Shown here in pieces: positions 60,901 through 64,000 of a stretch of 64,000 bases of DNA (within the stretch, counting starts at the first letter, position 1; each line of letters starts with the position of its first letter). Position numbers and translations under genes: made by a program. Source of the DNA: Fratercula arctica. Lineage: Eukaryota > Chordata > Aves > Charadriiformes > Alcidae. Below the pieces are notes generated by a model. The model made no database searches. It had not been told where the DNA came from and saw nothing but the letters and a program-made list of their open reading frames with translations. The stretch lies in contig CANTUZ010000001.1 in assembly GCA_947846985.1 (NCBI GenBank), positions 33,380,727 to 33,444,726 on the forward strand, read 5' to 3'.

Positions 60901-63900
60901 TATGCCATCTGACATTCCCAAAGGAAGGATGAGGCGGCTGACCAGGATTCTGAGTATCCTTTATAGTGAGAATGGATCTCTGATATCTGTCATTTTTGGT
61001 ATAATTCATGGTGCTGCTGAGTTGGAAATGACGGTTCAATATAGAATGTTCCTCTACAGAAGTTATTTTGTTATTGTAATTTCATGAAAAACACAGGTGA
61101 GGGAGGGAATACGGTGATTCTTAATATTTCACATATCCACTGAAGGATTTTCTCAAAGTAAAAGATCATTTTCTATCTTTCTATCTATCTCCCACAAAAT
61201 AATAAACGAAAAAAGATTGCTAATAGCTGGAGGCAACAGAGCTTTACAGACAAAAATGCTTTATTTTGACAGATGAATTTTCTTACTCCTTTTCTTGTTT
61301 TCTCCCCTGTTCCACTGGCTGGGAGGGAGGGAGCCACCAGCTGTGTGGGTGCCTGCCCGCTAGCAAGGGTCAATGCACCACAGCATCAGACCCAGTCAGG
61401 GATGTAAGACAACAATAAACATAAACTGTTGGATAGAATAGGCAGCCAATATTTGGTGGGTCTAGAAAAATATAACTTCTGAGTTAAAATTCTTATGGAG
61501 GATTTGTGAAAGGTTGAGATTTGATGAGGGTGTGCATGTTTCAGGAGGCTGAATACATTTGCATTCTGATACTTAGGAAGCACAGACCCTCTAGCATCTA
61601 TTTATCATTTGCAATGCTAGGGCCGGAGACTGAGTCTTTGTCCCCAAATATTTTTGGGGATATTTCAGGTCAATGTGTCTGAAGCAATATGAGGGATGGG
61701 TTGCAGCCCATCAAAGTTGTGTTTTAGTAGCATGAGACTGAAGGGCTGATGAATGATGTACTGTGGAATACGACACCGAGGTCCATTGGATGTCTGTGAG
61801 ATGCAGAGATTGCTGGGACACTGTTGGAGAGCTCTTTAGGGTAGAGGAAACTAAACCTGGTGCAGTCGTATCCATACTGACTTTCTGGAGGTCACGTCTG
61901 GCATGAACCATCCTCAGAGCCAGCCCTGGATGTTGTCCTGGAGAAGGTTAGTTTAGATTGTCCAAAATAGAGCTAAGAAACAAACTATCATTAAAGCAAT
62001 GTAAGTGATTGAGCTTCTAGTGCTTGAGTTCATTTTACATCCCTCTTTTTTGAGCAATATAGATGTAAACTACTTAGATTGTTGTTTGCAGCCAAAACTT
62101 TCTAAATTTCAACAGGAAACAGGTATTAGATCTGAATTTTACATGACAATGTGGGATTGAAGATACAGCAGCATTGGCCACGTTAATTATAATAAATTTT
62201 TGTAATTAAATTTGGGTTATTAAGACATAAATCTGCAAGGGTTAAGAAGAATCCAGATGTCGAAGCTGGGTTTTTACCAAAGAGGGTTCCCGTAGGCACA
62301 GCAGTTATCCCATAAATCTTTGCAGTTCTCAGACATGACTTTGCTATCATTTTGCGCTGCCTTTAGTCTCTCTACATCTCATGTACTTACCCTGCAGTCC
62401 TACATAAGGGACTAAGCTTGATGCTTATGTTCATTTGCCAGCCCTTTGTACATAAAATATATATATTTGTGAAGCAGAGGGGGAACCTGGGTTAAGAGAT
62501 CTTCCCTGGGGCCTGCCTTTATCTGTGCCTGGCAGCTCACATGAAGCAGGACAGCAAGCCTCGAGCCTTCCGGCCTACCTGAACACCTTCTTGGACAACT
62601 TAAGGGATGTCTCAGATTGTCAAGTGCCGTGCATTTGACGTCTGGTAAGAACCCACTATCCAGGACAAAATGTCTGTGTTCTCCGCAGAGACCAGAGGTA
62701 AAGAACAAGCCCACACAACTGCTTCAAGGCTGTGAGGCCCTTTGCTCTTTCAGCAGTTCCTGAAGACATCTGGCAGAGGAGACACTTTCTCCCAGACCAA
62801 CCTGAAACAGCCTTAAACAAGAAACCTGCCTATGTTGGCTGTCGGCAGTATCAAGGGTTGCCTTGGAGCTATGACCCAGCAATGCCTTACAGACTAGATG
62901 TATTGCTTTGCCCACAACATACAGCTTTAAACAACATGGGGCAAAGAGGGCTGTAGTCTATGTTTATTTTCTGCTCTGGCCTCCTGGGCAGTTTCCAAAC
63001 CGAGACAGGGGCTGTGTGAGCAAGCACTTTGATTAATGGCCCAGGCAGCTAAAAGGCAACTAGCATCCACCCCCTCCCCTGCCACAACCCTCCCCCCACC
63101 CCGAACCAGATGCTTAAAAAATGTCCCAGAGACCAGTTCTTCCCCTAAGAAACCAAAAGGACAAACTACTGCCAACCTGGAATGGCTTCTGCATATGTCT
63201 CAATGCACGACACATCATTATCTCAAAAAAGATTGGGATTAGAGAGGTCAAGACTTGGCAGAAGGTAGGGAGAGGGCCTCTGAGTGGCTTCTGCTATCTG
63301 TCTCCAAGAAGTGACCATACTGGACTCTCCCACAGTGTTCCTCTGTGTTCACAGACCAGGCTAGTCCCATCACTGCCCAAAAGCAAGACAGTTCTGGGAA
63401 GGGTGCAAGGGACGATCCACCAGTTCATCCCTTTGCAACATACAGCCATTGCACTCCAGAGTCTGCGTACAAACGAAGATCATCCCTACTGTAGAGCATG
63501 TTAGGAGGGACAGTGGGAGGGAGAGACCATTGATGCTGCCTGCATTGGGCAGCACTAGGAGATGCATGCTGCTGGATGTGGCAGCTCTGGGAGGTGTGCT
63601 GCTGGTGAGAGGGTACCATAGAGTACCTCAAGGAACATGAGAAATCCAGGCAGTCTGTGGCTCTCCACGTGGCATTTCATCTTGCCACTTTGCCAGCATG
63701 TGTGGGGTGTGCTGTAAGACCTAGACAATCTGGACAGTCAGGAAACCTGGCCACAAAAGCATCCCTTCAGCAGTATGGTTTTAATGCAGCTGGTAGAGCA
63801 GCTGAGGACAAAAAGTAACAGGGTCTGCAGGTGTACAGCTGAATTTCTCTATCTCTGCTGCAAAAAGCTTGAGTAGCATTAATAGTTCTTTTTCTCTTGG

Positions 63901-64000
63901 CTTAGGAGCTGCCAAATATCTTTATTTAACTAGTGGTATTAAGAATGTTGCCGGTTTTCCCCAGCCCTGCAGATGCTGCAGTACCAAATCCCATAGATAC
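57911..64000. other. Non-coding DNA, nothing recognised beyond short repeats
   Basis: No exon was recognised, including none of EPSTI1, the expected upstream neighbour. Two tandem copies of a perfect palindrome lie at 59882-59916. The part from about 62450 to 63640 is more GC-rich than its surroundings but shows no convincing long frame, LTR pair or CR1 signature. Confidence 0.45.
59882..59916 (+). repeat. Two tandem copies of a 14-bp perfect palindrome
   Basis: AGAGAAATTTCTCT at 59882-59895 and again at 59903-59916, a 21-bp period, each followed by TGTCC. Confidence 0.92.

Noticed and set aside
62450..63640. Possible LTR retroelement, because of higher GC content
   Set aside because: No paired LTRs, primer-binding site or retroviral motif could be seen.
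55000..64000. Search for EPSTI1 exons, the expected upstream neighbour
   Set aside because: No matching exon seen by eye; small exons could be missed.

Overview
This window is vertebrate nuclear DNA, almost certainly from a bird. It is AT-rich and intron-rich, with a single CpG island and many copies of the CR1 LINE, the dominant avian retrotransposon. Most CR1 copies are 5'-truncated, and several end in the diagnostic ATTCTATG-type octamer tail. Nothing suggests a bacterial, plasmid or viral origin. The species cannot be fixed by eye.

The one protein-coding host gene I can support is DNAJC15 (MCJ), a mitochondrial inner-membrane J protein. It lies on the minus strand. Six coding exons run from the start codon at 54558 down to the stop at 30228. 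All exons have GT/AG splice sites and mutually compatible phases, and together they encode 148 residues. Exon 1 sits in a CpG island (about 54195-54990), which is the promoter. The gene is intact: N-terminal LRYAEY motif, one transmembrane segment, J domain with HPD.

Layout. 1-28 kb: non-coding DNA with CR1 fragments at about 3.0, 4.4, 12.8, 23.1, 23.7, 24.9, 26.3 and 28.1 kb, plus simple repeats. 28.4-30.2 kb: DNAJC15 3' flank or 3' UTR, with a 79-bp CR1 remnant. 30.2-54.6 kb: DNAJC15. Introns 1, 2, 3 and 4 carry CR1 copies, including a deeply diverged L3-like one next to exon 2. Intron 1 holds a 1.9-kb CR1 whose reverse-transcriptase frame is unbroken for about 600 codons. A further CR1 ends against the CpG island. 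55-64 kb: non-coding DNA upstream of DNAJC15, with one old CR1 ORF2 fragment at about 57.3-57.9 kb.

In mammals DNAJC15 lies between EPSTI1 and ENOX1. I looked for exons of both and recognised none here. I found no wholly new biological system. The best second looks are the near-intact CR1 reverse transcriptase, the CR1/CpG-island junction at a promoter known for methylation control in human, an inverted CR1 pair in intron 1, and a few short palindromic or tandem motifs in non-coding DNA.
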